A DNA stretch of 36,144 bases from Lysobacteraceae bacterium (GTDB lineage Bacteria; Pseudomonadota; Gammaproteobacteria; Xanthomonadales; Rhodanobacteraceae). Numbering within the stretch: the stretch's first letter is position 1; each line of letters begins with the position of its first letter. The notes below the pieces were generated by a model, which saw only the letters and a list, made by a program, of their open reading frames with translations, ran no database searches and was not told the origin of the DNA. Below are positions 1-9,580 of the stretch, one piece after another. Location: the NCBI GenBank assembly GCA_028871555.1, contig JAGWNA010000028.1:1-36144 (forward strand), given 5' to 3'. Made by a program: the position numbers and the translations under genes.

Positions 1-403
1 AGAACACCACGTGGTCGCCGATCAGGCAGTCGTGCGCGACGTGCACGTAGGCGAGCACCCAGTTGTCGTGGGCGATGCGGGTGATGCCGCCGCCATCGCC
101 GGTACCGCGGTTGATGGTGACGAACTCGCGGATCAGGTTGCGGTCGCCGATCACCAGCTCGGTGCGTTCGCCGGCGAACTTCTTGTCCTGCGGCGCACCG
201 CCGAGCGAGGCGAACTGGGTGATCCGGTTGTCGCGGCCGATCCGGGTCGGCCCCTCGATCACCACGTGCGGTCCGATCGTCGTCCCATCGCCGATTTCCA
301 CGTCGGCGCCGATCACGCTGTAGGCGCCGACGCTGACGTTGGCGCCGATGACGGCGGCAGGGTCGATCAGCGCGGTAGGATGGATCGGGGCGACGTCGAT
401 CAT
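1..403 (-). CDS. lpxA: UDP-N-acetylglucosamine acyltransferase LpxA, 5' part (cut by window edge)
   Basis: First enzyme of lipid A synthesis: it transfers an R-3-hydroxyacyl chain from ACP to UDP-GlcNAc in the cytosol. About 134 of roughly 260 residues are visible; the C-terminus lies beyond position 1. The N-terminus begins [20 protein letters not shown] and continues with left-handed beta-helix hexapeptide repeats ([17 protein letters not shown]). The family stretch [13 protein letters not shown] and a following [10 protein letters not shown] identify LpxA rather than LpxD. The start ATG (403-401) overlaps the fabZ stop TGA by the ATGA arrangement, so the two are translationally coupled. 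The order lpxD-fabZ-lpxA is conserved in Gammaproteobacteria, and lpxB would be expected next, off the left edge. Confidence 0.95.
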   Translation of the reverse strand, partial: MIDVAPIHPTALIDPAAVIGANVSVGAYSVIGADVEIGDGTTIGPHVVIEGPTRIGRDNRITQFASLGGAPQDKKFAGERTELVIGDRNLIREFVTINRGTGDGGGITRIAHDNWVLAYVHVAHDCLIGDHVVF

Positions 404-873
404 TTTTCGGACCTTGCCGCGCACATCAGTTCGCAGCTGGCCACTTCCTTGCCGTCGACCAGGGTCCGTGCCATGAAGATGCCCATGCTGCGCATCAGCC
501 GCTTCATGCTGACTTCCATGCGCAACTGGTCGCCCGGCACCACCGGCGCACTGAAGCGTGCGTTGTCCACCTTGACCAGATAGAACAACGAGCTGTTGCT
601 GTCGCCCTTGATGCGGCCGCTGATCTGGGTCAGCAGGCCGGCAGTCTGCGCCATCGCCTCGATGATGAGCACGCCCGGCATCACCGGATGGCCGGGGAAA
701 TGGCCGAGGAAAAACGGCTCGTTGATGGTGACGTTCTTCAACGCTACCACGCTGACGTCGGGCACCAGCCCGATCACGCGATCCACCAGCAGAAACGGAT
801 AGCGGTGCGGCAGCAATTGCTGGATCTGTTCCACGGTCACCGGCAAGCTGAAGGTCGCGGTGTTGTCATTCAT
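400..873 (-). CDS. fabZ: 3-hydroxyacyl-[acyl-carrier-protein] dehydratase FabZ
   Basis: Dehydrates 3-hydroxyacyl-ACP to trans-2-enoyl-ACP in fatty acid elongation and competes with LpxA/LpxD for the same hydroxyacyl-ACP pool. The protein has 157 residues, normal for the family, and a single hot-dog fold. It starts [24 protein letters not shown] is the usual N-terminal signature. The catalytic pair is visible as His58 in FLGHFPGHP and Glu72 in LIIEAMAQ, spaced 14 residues as in the family. The open frame extends upstream to 1080, but that part overlaps lpxD, so the ATG at 873-871 is chosen. It overlaps the lpxD stop by 8 nt and its own stop overlaps the lpxA start. Confidence 0.95.
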   Translation of the reverse strand: MNDNTATFSLPVTVEQIQQLLPHRYPFLLVDRVIGLVPDVSVVALKNVTINEPFFLGHFPGHPVMPGVLIIEAMAQTAGLLTQISGRIKGDSNSSLFYLVKVDNARFSAPVVPGDQLRMEVSMKRLMRSMGIFMARTLVDGKEVASCELMCAARSEK

Positions 874-1909
874 CGTTACTGTCCTTCTCCAGCGCCGACA
901 ATCGGCGCGCGTACTCGTCCAGATGCTTGAAGCGGGCCGCATTCCTCCGCCACCGCCGGTTTTCCTGCAGAGGCACGCCGGATGAATATTCACCCGGCTC
1001 GCGAATGGAATGCGTGACCAGACTCTTGGCGGTAATAGTAACCCGGTCGGCGAGCTCCAGATGTCCCAGCACGCCGGCATTGCCGCCGATCATGCAATAG
1101 CGGCCGATCCTGGCGCTGCCGGCAACGGCGGCGCAGCCGGCCATCGCCGTGTGCGCGCCGACATGCACGTTGTGGGCGATCTGGATCTGGTTGTCCAGCC
1201 GCACGTCTTGCTCGAGTACGGTGTTTTCCAGTGCGCCACGGTCGATCGTGGTGTTGGCGCCGATTTCGCAGTCGTCGCCGATGCATACGCCGCCGAGCTG
1301 CGGCAGCTTGATCCAGCCGCCATGGTCGAAAGCGTCGCGGTCGAACGCAAGGCCGAAGCCGTCCGAGCCGATGACTGCCCCCGGGTGGACCAGTACGCGT
1401 TTGCCCAGGGTGACCCGGGTTACCAGCGTGACCCGCGCCACCAGCCGCGACTGTGCACCGACCGTGCAGTCGGTGCCGACGATGCAGTGCGGGCCGAGCA
1501 CGGCGCCATCTTCGATCACGGCGCCGTGCTCGATCACGCAGCAGGGGCCGATGCTGGCGCCGCTGCCGATGCGGGCACCGGCGGCGACCACGGCGCTGGG
1601 GTGGATACCTGCCGGGGTTGCCGGCAAGCGCTCGAACAGGGCTGCGATCCTGGCATACATGACGTACGGATCTGCGGCGACCAGCGCCGCGGTCGGGCAG
1701 TCGGCCAGATTCTCCTCACGCACCACCACGACCCCGGCACGGGTCGCCGCCAGTTGCGCGGCGTATTTGCCGTTGGCGAGAAAACTCAACTGGCTCGGGC
1801 CGGCGCCGGCCAGGGTGCCGACACCGTCGATCCGGCGTGCGCCGTCTCCATGCAGCGGCAAGCCGAAGCGCTCGGCGAGTTCGGCGAGAGAATGGGTGAT
1901 CGTGGTCAC
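866..1909 (-). CDS. lpxD: UDP-3-O-(3-hydroxyacyl)glucosamine N-acyltransferase LpxD
   Basis: Third lipid A step: it adds the N-linked hydroxyacyl chain to UDP-3-O-acyl-glucosamine. The protein has 347 residues, typical length. Residues 1-100 form the uridine-binding N-terminal domain. Residues 101-300 are hexapeptide repeats of the beta-helix (for example VVAAGARIGSGASIG). The catalytic His is His246 in QIAHNVHVG. The C-terminus is a helical basic tail (RRWRRNAARFKHLDEYARR). The start is GTG at 1909-1907 with GGAG about 7 nt upstream. Only 55 nt separate it from the bamA stop. In enterics skp lies between bamA and lpxD; here it is absent. Confidence 0.95.
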   Translation of the reverse strand: MTTITHSLAELAERFGLPLHGDGARRIDGVGTLAGAGPSQLSFLANGKYAAQLAATRAGVVVVREENLADCPTAALVAADPYVMYARIAALFERLPATPAGIHPSAVVAAGARIGSGASIGPCCVIEHGAVIEDGAVLGPHCIVGTDCTVGAQSRLVARVTLVTRVTLGKRVLVHPGAVIGSDGFGLAFDRDAFDHGGWIKLPQLGGVCIGDDCEIGANTTIDRGALENTVLEQDVRLDNQIQIAHNVHVGAHTAMAGCAAVAGSARIGRYCMIGGNAGVLGHLELADRVTITAKSLVTHSIREPGEYSSGVPLQENRRWRRNAARFKHLDEYARRLSALEKDSNDE

Positions 1910-1964
1910 GGGTGTGCTCCGCGCATCGGCGCCCGGCGGGACGCCGGTGCGCCGGGCTCTGTCA

Positions 1965-4373
1965 TCAGAATTGGCTGCCGAAGGTGAACTGGATGCGTTC
2001 CTCGAAATGGCTGTCGCTTTGCTGGGTGCGGAACGGCACGGCCAGGCTGATGATCAAGGGACCGATCGGTGCCTGCCAGTGCAGCGACACGCCGGCCGAA
2101 GCGCGCAGGGTCTTGGTGTCGAAACTCTGGTAGTCCTTGTACGCGTTGCCGACGTCCATGAACAGCGAAACGCGCGCCGTGTTGACGTCCTTCAGGAACG
2201 GCAGCGGCAGATACATTTCTGCGGTGCCGAGCACCTTGAACGCGCCGCCGATCGGCTGCGCGTAATTGCCGTCCGTGCAGAAACCGCTGGGCAGCGGCGC
2301 GCTGCCATTGGTGCAGGTGCGCGGCCCCAGGGTGTTGTCCTGGAAGCCGCGCACGTCACGCACGCCGCCGGAAAAGAAGTTCTCCCAGAACGGGAAGTCC
2401 TTGCGCATGTCGACCACGACGTGATCGGTGGTGTTGGCCTGGAGTGTGGACAGGGCCGCATCGCTGATGCCGTTCGAACCGTAGGCCTTGCCGTAGCCGA
2501 CCTGACCGTCCAGATACAGCACGAAACCCTTGCCGATCGGCCAGTAATGGTTGGCCTCGGCCGTCAATTTCCAGTACTGCACGGTCGAGCCGGGCAGCGC
2601 GACATCCGTCGAGACGGACATCAGGCCGCCACGGGTGGGTGCCCAGTAACCGTTGCGGGTATCGTGGTTCCAGCCCAGCGTGCCGGTCACCGAGTGGATG
2701 GTCTTGTTGCCGATCTCGTTCTGGTAATCGACCAGTTGCTGCGGGCTGAAACCCGGAATCAGGCTGACATTGTTGCTGCTGATGCCCATGCCCACGCGCA
2801 GCCCGTCGGTCTCGGAGATCGGTATGCCCAGATAGCTGGAGAAACTCTTGTTGCTGGTGGCGAAGTTGGCCAGCGACGAAATGTTGCCGTAGTCGGTCTT
2901 CGTATAGCCGAGGTTGTAGCCGATACCGATACCGTTGTCGGTCAGGTACGGGTTGTAGTAACTCAGGCTGACGCTGTTGGTGAACGTGCTGGTCTGGGCG
3001 CTGATCGAGAAGCTGTCGCCGGTGCCGAACAGGTTGTTCTGCGATACCGAGGCATTGAGGATCACGCCGGAAAGCTGCGAATAGCCCACACCGAACTGCA
3101 GGCTGCCGGCAGACTGTTCCTCGACCTTGACGGTAACGTCGACCTGATCCTGGGTGCCCGGCACCAGCTTCTTGTCGATATCGACTTTCTTGAAATATCC
3201 CAAGCGCTGCAGACGGATCTTGGAGCGGTCGATCGCCGCCTGCGAGTACCAGGAGCCCTCGAGCTGGCGCATCTCGCGGCGCAGCACGCCGTCTTCGGTG
3301 CGGGTATTGCCCTGGAACACCACCCGGCGCACGTACACGCGCTGGCCGGGCTCGATGTACAGCGTCAGATCGACGGTGCGCTTTTCCTTGTCCAGCTTCG
3401 GGATGGGGGTGACCTTTGCATAGGCGTAGCCGATGTTCGCCAGGATGGCCTTGATCGCCTTGGTGCTGGCCTCGATCGCGGCGCGGTTGAAGGTCTGGCC
3501 CTTGTGGATGTAGACCAGCTGGCGCAATGTGGCTTCCGGCAGGATCAGCTTGCCGAGCAGCTTGACGTCGGCGATCGTGTAGACCTCGCCTTCCTTGACG
3601 CTGGCGTCGATGTACATCGAGCGCTTGTCCGGAGCGATCGTCACCTGGGTGGAATCGACGCCGAAATCGGCGTAGCCGCGGTCCATGTAGTAGGACTGCA
3701 GTTTCTCCAGGTCGCCTGAAAGTTTCTCGCGCGAATACTGGTCGTCCTTCGAATACCAGGACATCAGGCCGGGGGTATTGGATTCGAAATTCTTGCGGAT
3801 CTGCTTGTCGGTGTACGCGTGGTTGCCGAGGATGTTGAGTTCGCGGATCTTGGCGGCCTTGCCCTCGCGGATCTCGATGTCGATCACGACGCGGTTGCGG
3901 TCCAGCCGGGTCACGTGCGGAATCACCGACACGTTGTACTTGCCGCGGTTGTAGTACTGCCGGATCAGCTCCTGCTGCACGTTGTCCAGCGACAGCCGAT
4001 CGAAAGTCTCGCCTTCGGCGAGGCCGATTTCCTTCAGGCCCTTCTTCAGATCGTCGGACTTGATGTCGTGGTTGCCGCGCAGGCTCAGCTTGGCGATCGA
4101 CGGCCGTTCGACCACCTTGATGACCAGGATGTCGCCATCACGGTCGAATTCCACGTCGCTGAAGAACTTGGTCTGGTACAACGCCCGGATCGCCCGCTGG
4201 GCTTCCTCGTTGGTCAGGCGGTCCCCCTTGCTCACCGGCAGGTAGTTGTAGACCGTGCCGGCCGATATGCGGTTGAGACCGTCGATGCGGATGTCCGACA
4301 CCACGAACGGGTCAAATGCAAACGCATTGGTGGTGAGGGAGGCAAGCAGGATCAGCGCGGCGATACGCTTCAT
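1965..4373 (-). CDS. bamA: Outer membrane protein assembly factor BamA
   Basis: Omp85-family core of the Bam complex, which folds and inserts beta-barrel proteins into the outer membrane. The protein has 802 residues. A signal peptide spans about residues 1-19 (MKRIAALILLASLTTNAFA), followed by FDPFVVSDIRIDGLNRIS, the start of POTRA 1. Five POTRA repeats run to about residue 420, then a 16-strand barrel domain. The barrel has a conserved GVRDVRGF (the VRGF motif of loop 6), and the protein ends in an aromatic residue (FTFGSQF), the usual C-terminal outer-membrane signature. It lies between rseP and lpxD, the standard order. The 195-nt gap to rseP upstream holds two short hairpins but no clear promoter. 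Confidence 0.97.
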   Translation of the reverse strand: MKRIAALILLASLTTNAFAFDPFVVSDIRIDGLNRISAGTVYNYLPVSKGDRLTNEEAQRAIRALYQTKFFSDVEFDRDGDILVIKVVERPSIAKLSLRGNHDIKSDDLKKGLKEIGLAEGETFDRLSLDNVQQELIRQYYNRGKYNVSVIPHVTRLDRNRVVIDIEIREGKAAKIRELNILGNHAYTDKQIRKNFESNTPGLMSWYSKDDQYSREKLSGDLEKLQSYYMDRGYADFGVDSTQVTIAPDKRSMYIDASVKEGEVYTIADVKLLGKLILPEATLRQLVYIHKGQTFNRAAIEASTKAIKAILANIGYAYAKVTPIPKLDKEKRTVDLTLYIEPGQRVYVRRVVFQGNTRTEDGVLRREMRQLEGSWYSQAAIDRSKIRLQRLGYFKKVDIDKKLVPGTQDQVDVTVKVEEQSAGSLQFGVGYSQLSGVILNASVSQNNLFGTGDSFSISAQTSTFTNSVSLSYYNPYLTDNGIGIGYNLGYTKTDYGNISSLANFATSNKSFSSYLGIPISETDGLRVGMGISSNNVSLIPGFSPQQLVDYQNEIGNKTIHSVTGTLGWNHDTRNGYWAPTRGGLMSVSTDVALPGSTVQYWKLTAEANHYWPIGKGFVLYLDGQVGYGKAYGSNGISDAALSTLQANTTDHVVVDMRKDFPFWENFFSGGVRDVRGFQDNTLGPRTCTNGSAPLPSGFCTDGNYAQPIGGAFKVLGTAEMYLPLPFLKDVNTARVSLFMDVGNAYKDYQSFDTKTLRASAGVSLHWQAPIGPLIISLAVPFRTQQSDSHFEERIQFTFGSQF

Positions 4374-4568
4374 CGTCGATTCCGTTGGTTTATTTCGATG
4401 GAAGGGCCGATGTGGCCCTCCCGGTCAGGAGCATGAGGCAGGGTGTAACCCCATCTCGAGAGAATGCCCGCAATCTGCGGGGGTGTGCCATTCGACGCGC
4501 CGCCATGCCGGTCATCTGCCGGCACGGTGGCCTTGTCGACGATTTGCCGCTGCTCGCAGTCATCGCTG
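4374..4568 (-). other. rseP-bamA intergenic region with short hairpins
   Basis: No gene is seen in this 195-nt gap. It holds a 6-bp stem at 4403-4419 (AGGGCC, loop GATGT, GGCCCT) close to the bamA start, and a second hairpin around 4506-4526 (TGCCGG...CCGGCA). Neither is followed by a T run on the minus strand, so neither is a convincing terminator. They may be leader structures for bamA. A sigma-E type promoter was looked for and not found. Confidence 0.3.
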
Positions 4569-5915
4569 TCACGACAGCAGCGTGCGGTGAATATCGTTGT
4601 AGAGCGCCAGCCCCATCAAGGTGAACAGCAACGCCATGCCTATGTACTGGCCGACGATCATCACCTGTTCGCTGACCGGGCTGCCCTTGATCAGTTCGAC
4701 AAGATAATACAGCAGGTGCCCCCCATCCAGGATGGGGATAGGCAGCAGGTTGAGGATCGCCAGACTCAGCGATACCAGCGCCAGGAACTGCAGAAACCAA
4801 GGCAAGCCCATATTGGCTTCGGCATTGGCGGCCTGGGCGATGCCGATCACGCCGGACAGGTTGCTGGTCGAGGCCTTGCCGCTGAGCATCTTGCCAAGCA
4901 TGCCGAAGGTTTGCGTGGTGTTGCGCCAGGTGGCGCCGAGCGATGCGCCAAGCGCCTTGATCGGACCGTAGCGCACGACCGCACGCTCGGGCATCGGCGC
5001 ACTGATGCCCAGGATCCACTTGTTCGGCTGGCCTTCCAGTGATTCCCATTTTGCCGTGACGTCCAGTTTCAGCGGCCGGCCCGCGCGTTCGACCGTGATG
5101 GCCAGTGCGGGCGACTTGGCGGCGTCGGCCTGCACCAGTTCGCCGAAGGCTTTGAAATCGCCTGCCGGCTGGCCATTGACGCTGACGATGCGATCGCCGC
5201 CTTGCATGCCGGCCCGGGCGGCAGGCTGGCCGGGGATCACACTGGCGGCAATCGGCGGCGGCGGTGCCAGGTGCAGCCCCAGCCTGTCCAGGTATTGCCC
5301 GATGGACTGTCCGGCCGGCAATCGGTTGAGCGGCAGCACCAGCCGACGCTGGCCGCCATGATCGCCGCGTACGGTGAGCGGCAAAGGCGTGCGTCCGAGC
5401 AGGGCATTGGCCACCGCGTCGATCGAGTCGCTCCAGGTGCTGACCGGGCGGCCATCGATGCTGAGAATGCGGTCGCCCGGCCGGACACCTGCCTCGGCGG
5501 CAATGCTGTGCGGCGTGGCAGTCACCACCGGCGCGACATCCGGCCGCCCCAGCATGAACATCAGCCACAGCGCGGCGACGGTGAAAACCAGATTGAAGCC
5601 GGGGCCGGCGGCGACAATGGCGATGCGTTGCCATACCGGCTTGCCGGTGAACTCCTGGTCGCGCAGGACGGGATCGACCTCGCCCTCGCGCGCATCGAGC
5701 ATCTTGACGTAACCGCCCAGCGGGATCGCGGCGATCTGGTACTCGGTGCCGTCGCGGCCGATGCGTTTCCAGATCGCCTTGCCGAAGCCGATCGAGAAAC
5801 GCAGCACCTTGACGCCACAGCGGCGCGCAACCCAGTAATGGCCGAATTCATGAAAGGTCACCAGCACGCCGAGCGTGACCAGCAGCCAGAACACCGAGCC
5901 GAAGAAGGAAGTCAT
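4569..5915 (-). CDS. rseP: Site-2 intramembrane zinc metalloprotease RseP (RIP)
   Basis: Inner-membrane protease that cleaves anti-sigma factor RseA within the membrane after the DegS cut, and so releases sigma-E; it also clears signal peptides. The protein has 448 residues. The first transmembrane helix carries the zinc motif HEFGH (His22-Glu23-His26). Two central PDZ domains are visible through GVRPGDRILSIDGRP and GMQGGDRIVSVNGQP. The C-terminal helices carry NLLPIPILDGG, with the zinc-ligand LDG at about 396-398. An in-frame TTG lies directly before the ATG at 5915-5913. The ATG is preferred because GACGG is 6 nt upstream of it. It lies between dxr and bamA, as in most Gammaproteobacteria. 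Confidence 0.96.
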   Translation of the reverse strand: MTSFFGSVFWLLVTLGVLVTFHEFGHYWVARRCGVKVLRFSIGFGKAIWKRIGRDGTEYQIAAIPLGGYVKMLDAREGEVDPVLRDQEFTGKPVWQRIAIVAAGPGFNLVFTVAALWLMFMLGRPDVAPVVTATPHSIAAEAGVRPGDRILSIDGRPVSTWSDSIDAVANALLGRTPLPLTVRGDHGGQRRLVLPLNRLPAGQSIGQYLDRLGLHLAPPPPIAASVIPGQPAARAGMQGGDRIVSVNGQPAGDFKAFGELVQADAAKSPALAITVERAGRPLKLDVTAKWESLEGQPNKWILGISAPMPERAVVRYGPIKALGASLGATWRNTTQTFGMLGKMLSGKASTSNLSGVIGIAQAANAEANMGLPWFLQFLALVSLSLAILNLLPIPILDGGHLLYYLVELIKGSPVSEQVMIVGQYIGMALLFTLMGLALYNDIHRTLLS

Positions 5916-5951
5916 CAATTGCCGTCGGAATAAGTCATCGATGCAAGAATA

Positions 5952-7142
5952 TCAGCATGCATTGCGCAGAATGCGACGGGCCGCCTCGCGGGCGACCCGG
6001 TCGCGTTCGCCAAGGGTCTGGATATCGACCACGGCATGTGACGGCAGTTCCGTCAGTACGGCCTCGACCACGTCGGCGATGGACAGGAACGGCAGCGTGC
6101 CCGCCAGAAAGGCTTCCACCGCGATTTCGTTGGCGGCATTGAGGATCGCCGGGGCATCGCCGCCGGCACGCAGCGCCTGGTAGGCCAGCGCCAGACAGCG
6201 GAAGGTGGCCAGATCCGGCGGTTCGAACGCCAGCGGCGCGCAGGCGGCCAGGTTCAGCGGCTCCACCCCGGCATCGACCCGCTCCGGCCACGCCAGCGCA
6301 TGGGCGATCGCGGTGCGCATGTCCGGGTTGCCCAGTTGGGCCAGCACCGAGCCATCGACGTACTCGACCAGCGAGTGCACCAGGCTCTGCGGGTGCACCA
6401 GGACCTCGATCGCATCGACCGCAGCGCCGAACAGGTGGTGCGCCTCGATCACTTCCAGGCCCTTGTTCATCAAGGTCGCGGAGTCCACCGAAATCTTGCG
6501 GCCCATGACCCAGTTGGGGTGCTTGCAGGCCTGCTCCGGGGTGATCTGGGCCAGTTCCGCCCGTGTGCGGCCACGGAACGGGCCGCCCGATGCGGTGAGG
6601 ATCAGGCGGTGAACGCCGCTGGCGCGCAGATCCGTTCGCCCGCCCGGCCGGAACCGATCGGGCAGGCACTGGAAGATGGCATTGTGTTCGGAGTCGACCG
6701 GGATCAACACGCCACCGCCAACGGCGACCGCCTCCAGCAGCAGCGGCCCGGCCATCACGATGGATTCCTTGTTGGCCAGCAGCAGGCGCTTGCCGGCGCG
6801 CGCGGCCGCCAGCGTGGACTCCAGTCCGGCGGCGCCGACGATCGCGGCCACCACGGTGTCGCACAGTCCGCCCGCGGCGGCGGCGGTCAGCGCGGCATGC
6901 CCGCTGGCCACTTCGCAATGCAGCCCGGTCGCCGCGAGTCGCCGCGACAGTTCCGCTTCCAGCGCGGGGTCGGCGATCACTGCCAGGTCCGGCTGGTGCC
7001 GTGCGCACAATTCGACCAGTGCCGCGACCTCGCGGTGCGCGGTCAATACCGTGGCGCGAAAACGCCCCGGGTAGCGGGCGATGACATCGAGGGCATTGCC
7101 ACCGATCGATCCGGTGGCGCCGAGAATGGCGACCTTGTACAT
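5952..7142 (-). CDS. dxr: 1-deoxy-D-xylulose 5-phosphate reductoisomerase
   Basis: Second enzyme of the non-mevalonate (MEP) isoprenoid pathway. It converts DXP to MEP with NADPH and a divalent metal, and feeds the UppS substrate encoded nearby. The protein has 396 residues, matching the family. The Rossmann nucleotide motif GATGSIG is at residues 8-14. Metal ligands Asp150 and Glu152 are in [10 protein letters not shown], at the same numbering as the E. coli enzyme. [12 protein letters not shown] is the flexible-loop signature. The start ATG at 7142-7140 lies 1 nt after the cdsA stop, so cdsA and dxr are co-transcribed and probably coupled. Only about 36 nt separate its stop from rseP. Confidence 0.97.
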   Translation of the reverse strand: MYKVAILGATGSIGGNALDVIARYPGRFRATVLTAHREVAALVELCARHQPDLAVIADPALEAELSRRLAATGLHCEVASGHAALTAAAAGGLCDTVVAAIVGAAGLESTLAAARAGKRLLLANKESIVMAGPLLLEAVAVGGGVLIPVDSEHNAIFQCLPDRFRPGGRTDLRASGVHRLILTASGGPFRGRTRAELAQITPEQACKHPNWVMGRKISVDSATLMNKGLEVIEAHHLFGAAVDAIEVLVHPQSLVHSLVEYVDGSVLAQLGNPDMRTAIAHALAWPERVDAGVEPLNLAACAPLAFEPPDLATFRCLALAYQALRAGGDAPAILNAANEIAVEAFLAGTLPFLSIADVVEAVLTELPSHAVVDIQTLGERDRVAREAARRILRNAC

Positions 7143-7143
7143 C

Positions 7144-7962
7144 TCAAAGCCCCAGCAGCAGCAGACCGGCGGCGAACACCGGCAATGCCGCGAATACGCT
7201 GTCCATGCGATCGAGCAGGCCGCCGTGGCCGGGGATCAGCGTGCCCGAATCCTTGACCCTGGCATGCCGTTTCATCAGGCTCTCGATCAAGTCGCCGATG
7301 ATCGACGCGCTGACCGTAAACGCCGCCAGCACGGCCAGGGCAAACAGCCGGGCACCGCGCACGTCCAGCAGCCAGCCGCCAAGCATGGTGACCAGCATGC
7401 CGGCCACCAGCGCACCATAGGCGCCGGCCCAGGTCTTGCCCGGGCTGATCTGCGGCGCCAGCTTGCGTTTCCCGAAGGTGCGGCCGCTGAAATAGGCGCC
7501 GATGTCGGCGGCCCAGATGATCAGCACGGCGAGCAGCGTCCAGTAATGGCCGTGCGGCCGGTGGCCATGGATGCTGGTCAGGGCGATCCACGCCGGAAAC
7601 ATCACGAACATTCCGGCGAGCAGCTTCAACCAGAGATTCTCGCGGGTGGGCGCCGCGCCGAACGCGAAATGACGCAGCCACAGGCAGGCCAGCAGCCACC
7701 ATGCCACGCCGGCAGCCAGCAGCAGTGGCGTCAACGCGGTGGCATGGACCCGCCACAGAAGCGCGAACATGGCTGCTGCCACGATCGACCCGGCGATGCA
7801 CCACGATGTGCGGTCGAGCCCGCTCAACCGGATCCATTCCCACCAGGCCGCCAGGAATACCGCCGCGGCGATCAACGCCAGCACCGCCGTCGAAGACAGC
7901 AGGATGATCAGGATCACCAGCGGTGCGAGCACCAGGGCGGTGAGGGTGCGCTGAAGCAGCAT
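7144..7962 (-). CDS. cdsA: Phosphatidate cytidylyltransferase (CDP-diglyceride synthase)
   Basis: Integral membrane enzyme that makes CDP-diacylglycerol from phosphatidate and CTP, the branch point to all phospholipids. The protein has 272 residues with about eight hydrophobic helices; it starts [20 protein letters not shown]. The family signature is near the C-terminus: [13 protein letters not shown], then [12 protein letters not shown], with the conserved Lys-Asp and Asp-Arg-Met-Asp. The start ATG at 7962-7960 lies 2 nt after the uppS stop; longer upstream frames would run through uppS and are rejected. Part of the tight uppS-cdsA-dxr-rseP run. Confidence 0.96.
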   Translation of the reverse strand: MLLQRTLTALVLAPLVILIILLSSTAVLALIAAAVFLAAWWEWIRLSGLDRTSWCIAGSIVAAAMFALLWRVHATALTPLLLAAGVAWWLLACLWLRHFAFGAAPTRENLWLKLLAGMFVMFPAWIALTSIHGHRPHGHYWTLLAVLIIWAADIGAYFSGRTFGKRKLAPQISPGKTWAGAYGALVAGMLVTMLGGWLLDVRGARLFALAVLAAFTVSASIIGDLIESLMKRHARVKDSGTLIPGHGGLLDRMDSVFAALPVFAAGLLLLGL

Positions 7963-7964
7963 CG

Positions 7965-8723
7965 TTATCCTTGGGAAACGTTGGCGACCTGTTCGCCGGT
8001 GCGACCGAAACGGCGCTCGCGGCGGGCATAGTCCTCGATGGCCCGATGCAGGCAAGCCTGATCGAAATCGGGCCACAGGGTATCGGTAAAGTACAGCTCG
8101 GCGTAGGCCGTCTGCCACAGCAGGAAGTTGCTGATGCGATATTCGCCGCCGGTGCGGATGAGCAGATCCAGTGGCGGCAAATCGGCCAGGGATATCCATT
8201 GGCCAAGCCGGGCCTCGTCGATGTCGTCGATACGCAGCTCGCCGCGGGCCACGGCGGCAGCGGCCTGACGGCTCGCCTGCACGATGTCCCAGCGGCCGCC
8301 ATAGTTCACCGCGACGTTCATGTGCAGGCGGTCGTTGCCAGCGGTATGCGCCATCGCCGCCTGCATGCGCTGGCGCAGCGGTTCGTCGAAGGCGCTCAGG
8401 TCGCCGATGAAACGCAGGCGCACGCCGTGGCCGTGAAGCTCGTCGACTTCCTTGTCCAGCGCACGCACGAACAAGCCCATCAATGCGCCCACTTCATCCT
8501 GCGGGCGCTGCCAGTTCTCGCTGGAGAAGGCGAACAGGGTCAGTACCTGCACACCTTCGCGCAGGCACGATTCCACCGCCAGCCGAACCGCCTTGCGGCC
8601 GGCATTGTGACCGAAACTGCGTGGCCGGTGACGTGCCCTCGCCCAGCGGCCGTTGCCATCCATCACGATCGCGATGTGACGCGGAACCGGCGGCAACCTG
8701 CGTGCGGGTGGGGCGGCGGTCAT
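7965..8723 (-). CDS. uppS: Undecaprenyl diphosphate synthase (cis-prenyltransferase)
   Basis: Condenses eight IPP units onto farnesyl-PP to make the C55 carrier lipid for peptidoglycan and polysaccharide export; cytosolic. The protein has 252 residues from this start. Signature elements are HIAIVMDGNGRWAR (catalytic Asp22), the His-Asn-Ala-Gly segment FGHNAGRKAVR, the SSENW segment, and the C-terminal RTGGEYRISNFLLWQ followed by YAELYFTDTLWPDF. The start is uncertain. An in-frame ATG at 8756 would give 263 residues, but the extra part is an Arg-rich stretch and neither start has a strong ribosome-binding site. The downstream ATG puts the motif at the usual distance from the N-terminus. Confidence 0.93.
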   Translation of the reverse strand: MTAAPPARRLPPVPRHIAIVMDGNGRWARARHRPRSFGHNAGRKAVRLAVESCLREGVQVLTLFAFSSENWQRPQDEVGALMGLFVRALDKEVDELHGHGVRLRFIGDLSAFDEPLRQRMQAAMAHTAGNDRLHMNVAVNYGGRWDIVQASRQAAAAVARGELRIDDIDEARLGQWISLADLPPLDLLIRTGGEYRISNFLLWQTAYAELYFTDTLWPDFDQACLHRAIEDYARRERRFGRTGEQVANVSQG

Positions 8724-8871
8724 GCGGTTCGGTCGCCGGCTGGCCCAGTCGGGCATGCCCGCTCGCGCCAGCGCGTCTGCCGCGGTGGAACGAGAGCGAA
8801 CGTGCCGTGCGGGTTCGCCACTGGGGGCGGCGTGGATCGCTGCGCGGCAATGGCTCCCGACGGCTTCATCA

Positions 8872-9429
8872 TCAAAGGGCCATCAACTCCTCTTCCTTGG
8901 CTTTCACCACCGCGTCGACGTCCTTGACCGCACGATCGGTGAGCTTCTGGATGTCGTCGTCGACACGCCGTTCGTCATCCTCGGTGATCAACTTTTCCTT
9001 GAGCAGTTCCTTGACCTGCTGCAGGGCATCGCGGCGCACGTTGCGTATCGCGACCTTGGTGTTCTCGCCCTCGTGCGCCACATGCCTGGCCAGCTCCCTG
9101 CGGCGCTCTTCGGTGAGGGCGGGCATGTTCAGGCGGATCACGGTACCGGCCGTGGTCGGCGTGACGCCGAGGTCGGAAGCCATCAAGGCTTTTTCGATCG
9201 GTGCCACCATGGCCTTTTCCCATGGCGTAATGACGATGGTGCGCGAATCGGCCAGCGATACCGATGCAACCTGGGTCAACGGCATGTCCGAACCGTAGTA
9301 GGGCACCTTGATGCCATCCACCAACGCGGTACTGGCGCGGCCGGTGCGCAGGCGGATCAGTTCGTGCCTGAGCGAGTCGATGCTCTTGCCCATCCGGGTC
9401 TGGGCATCGTTCTTGATGTCGTTGAGCAT
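8872..9429 (-). CDS. frr: Ribosome recycling factor
   Basis: With EF-G it splits post-termination ribosomes. The protein has 185 residues, exactly the family length, starting MLNDIKNDAQTRMGKSIDSL. Recognisable parts are LRTGRASTALVDGIKVPYYG, the domain II segment TPWEKAMVAPIEKALMASDL and the C-terminal helical bundle ending KAKEEELMAL. The order pyrH-frr-uppS-cdsA-dxr is the standard proteobacterial arrangement. The 148-nt gap to uppS downstream is GC-rich and shows no gene and no T-tailed hairpin. Confidence 0.97.
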   Translation of the reverse strand: MLNDIKNDAQTRMGKSIDSLRHELIRLRTGRASTALVDGIKVPYYGSDMPLTQVASVSLADSRTIVITPWEKAMVAPIEKALMASDLGVTPTTAGTVIRLNMPALTEERRRELARHVAHEGENTKVAIRNVRRDALQQVKELLKEKLITEDDERRVDDDIQKLTDRAVKDVDAVVKAKEEELMAL

Positions 9430-9580
9430 GTGGGTTTTCCGATGAATTCGGCAAGCGGACGATTATAGCAGCCCAGTTGCGCCGGGCTGCGGGAATACCC
9501 GGCATGTCCAGTCCCCCCGGGGGGGCAGCAGGGGGCTGCCTGGGGCGGACGGACAGTTTCCTGAGTCTTGCGTGAACCTG
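9430..9580. other. pyrH-frr gap with G/C-run palindrome
   Basis: The gap of 151 nt has no gene. It contains a perfect 12-bp palindrome CCCCCCGGGGGG at 9513-9524, directly followed by a 6-bp hairpin GGCAGC (9524-9529), loop AGGGG, GCTGCC (9535-9540). No T run follows on the minus strand, so it is not a normal intrinsic terminator. It could slow polymerase or stabilise the pyrH mRNA 3' end. Confidence 0.35.

Noticed and set aside
1149..3719. Long open frame on the plus strand (856 codons) opposite lpxD and bamA
   Set aside because: It lies antisense to two clearly identified genes; its translation is Val/Gln/His/Asp/Ala-rich shadow sequence with no family motif. GC-rich genomes often leave such frames open.
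8724..8871. Possible small gene between frr and uppS
   Set aside because: Open frames are present only as part of longer shadows; no ribosome-binding site or recognisable product.
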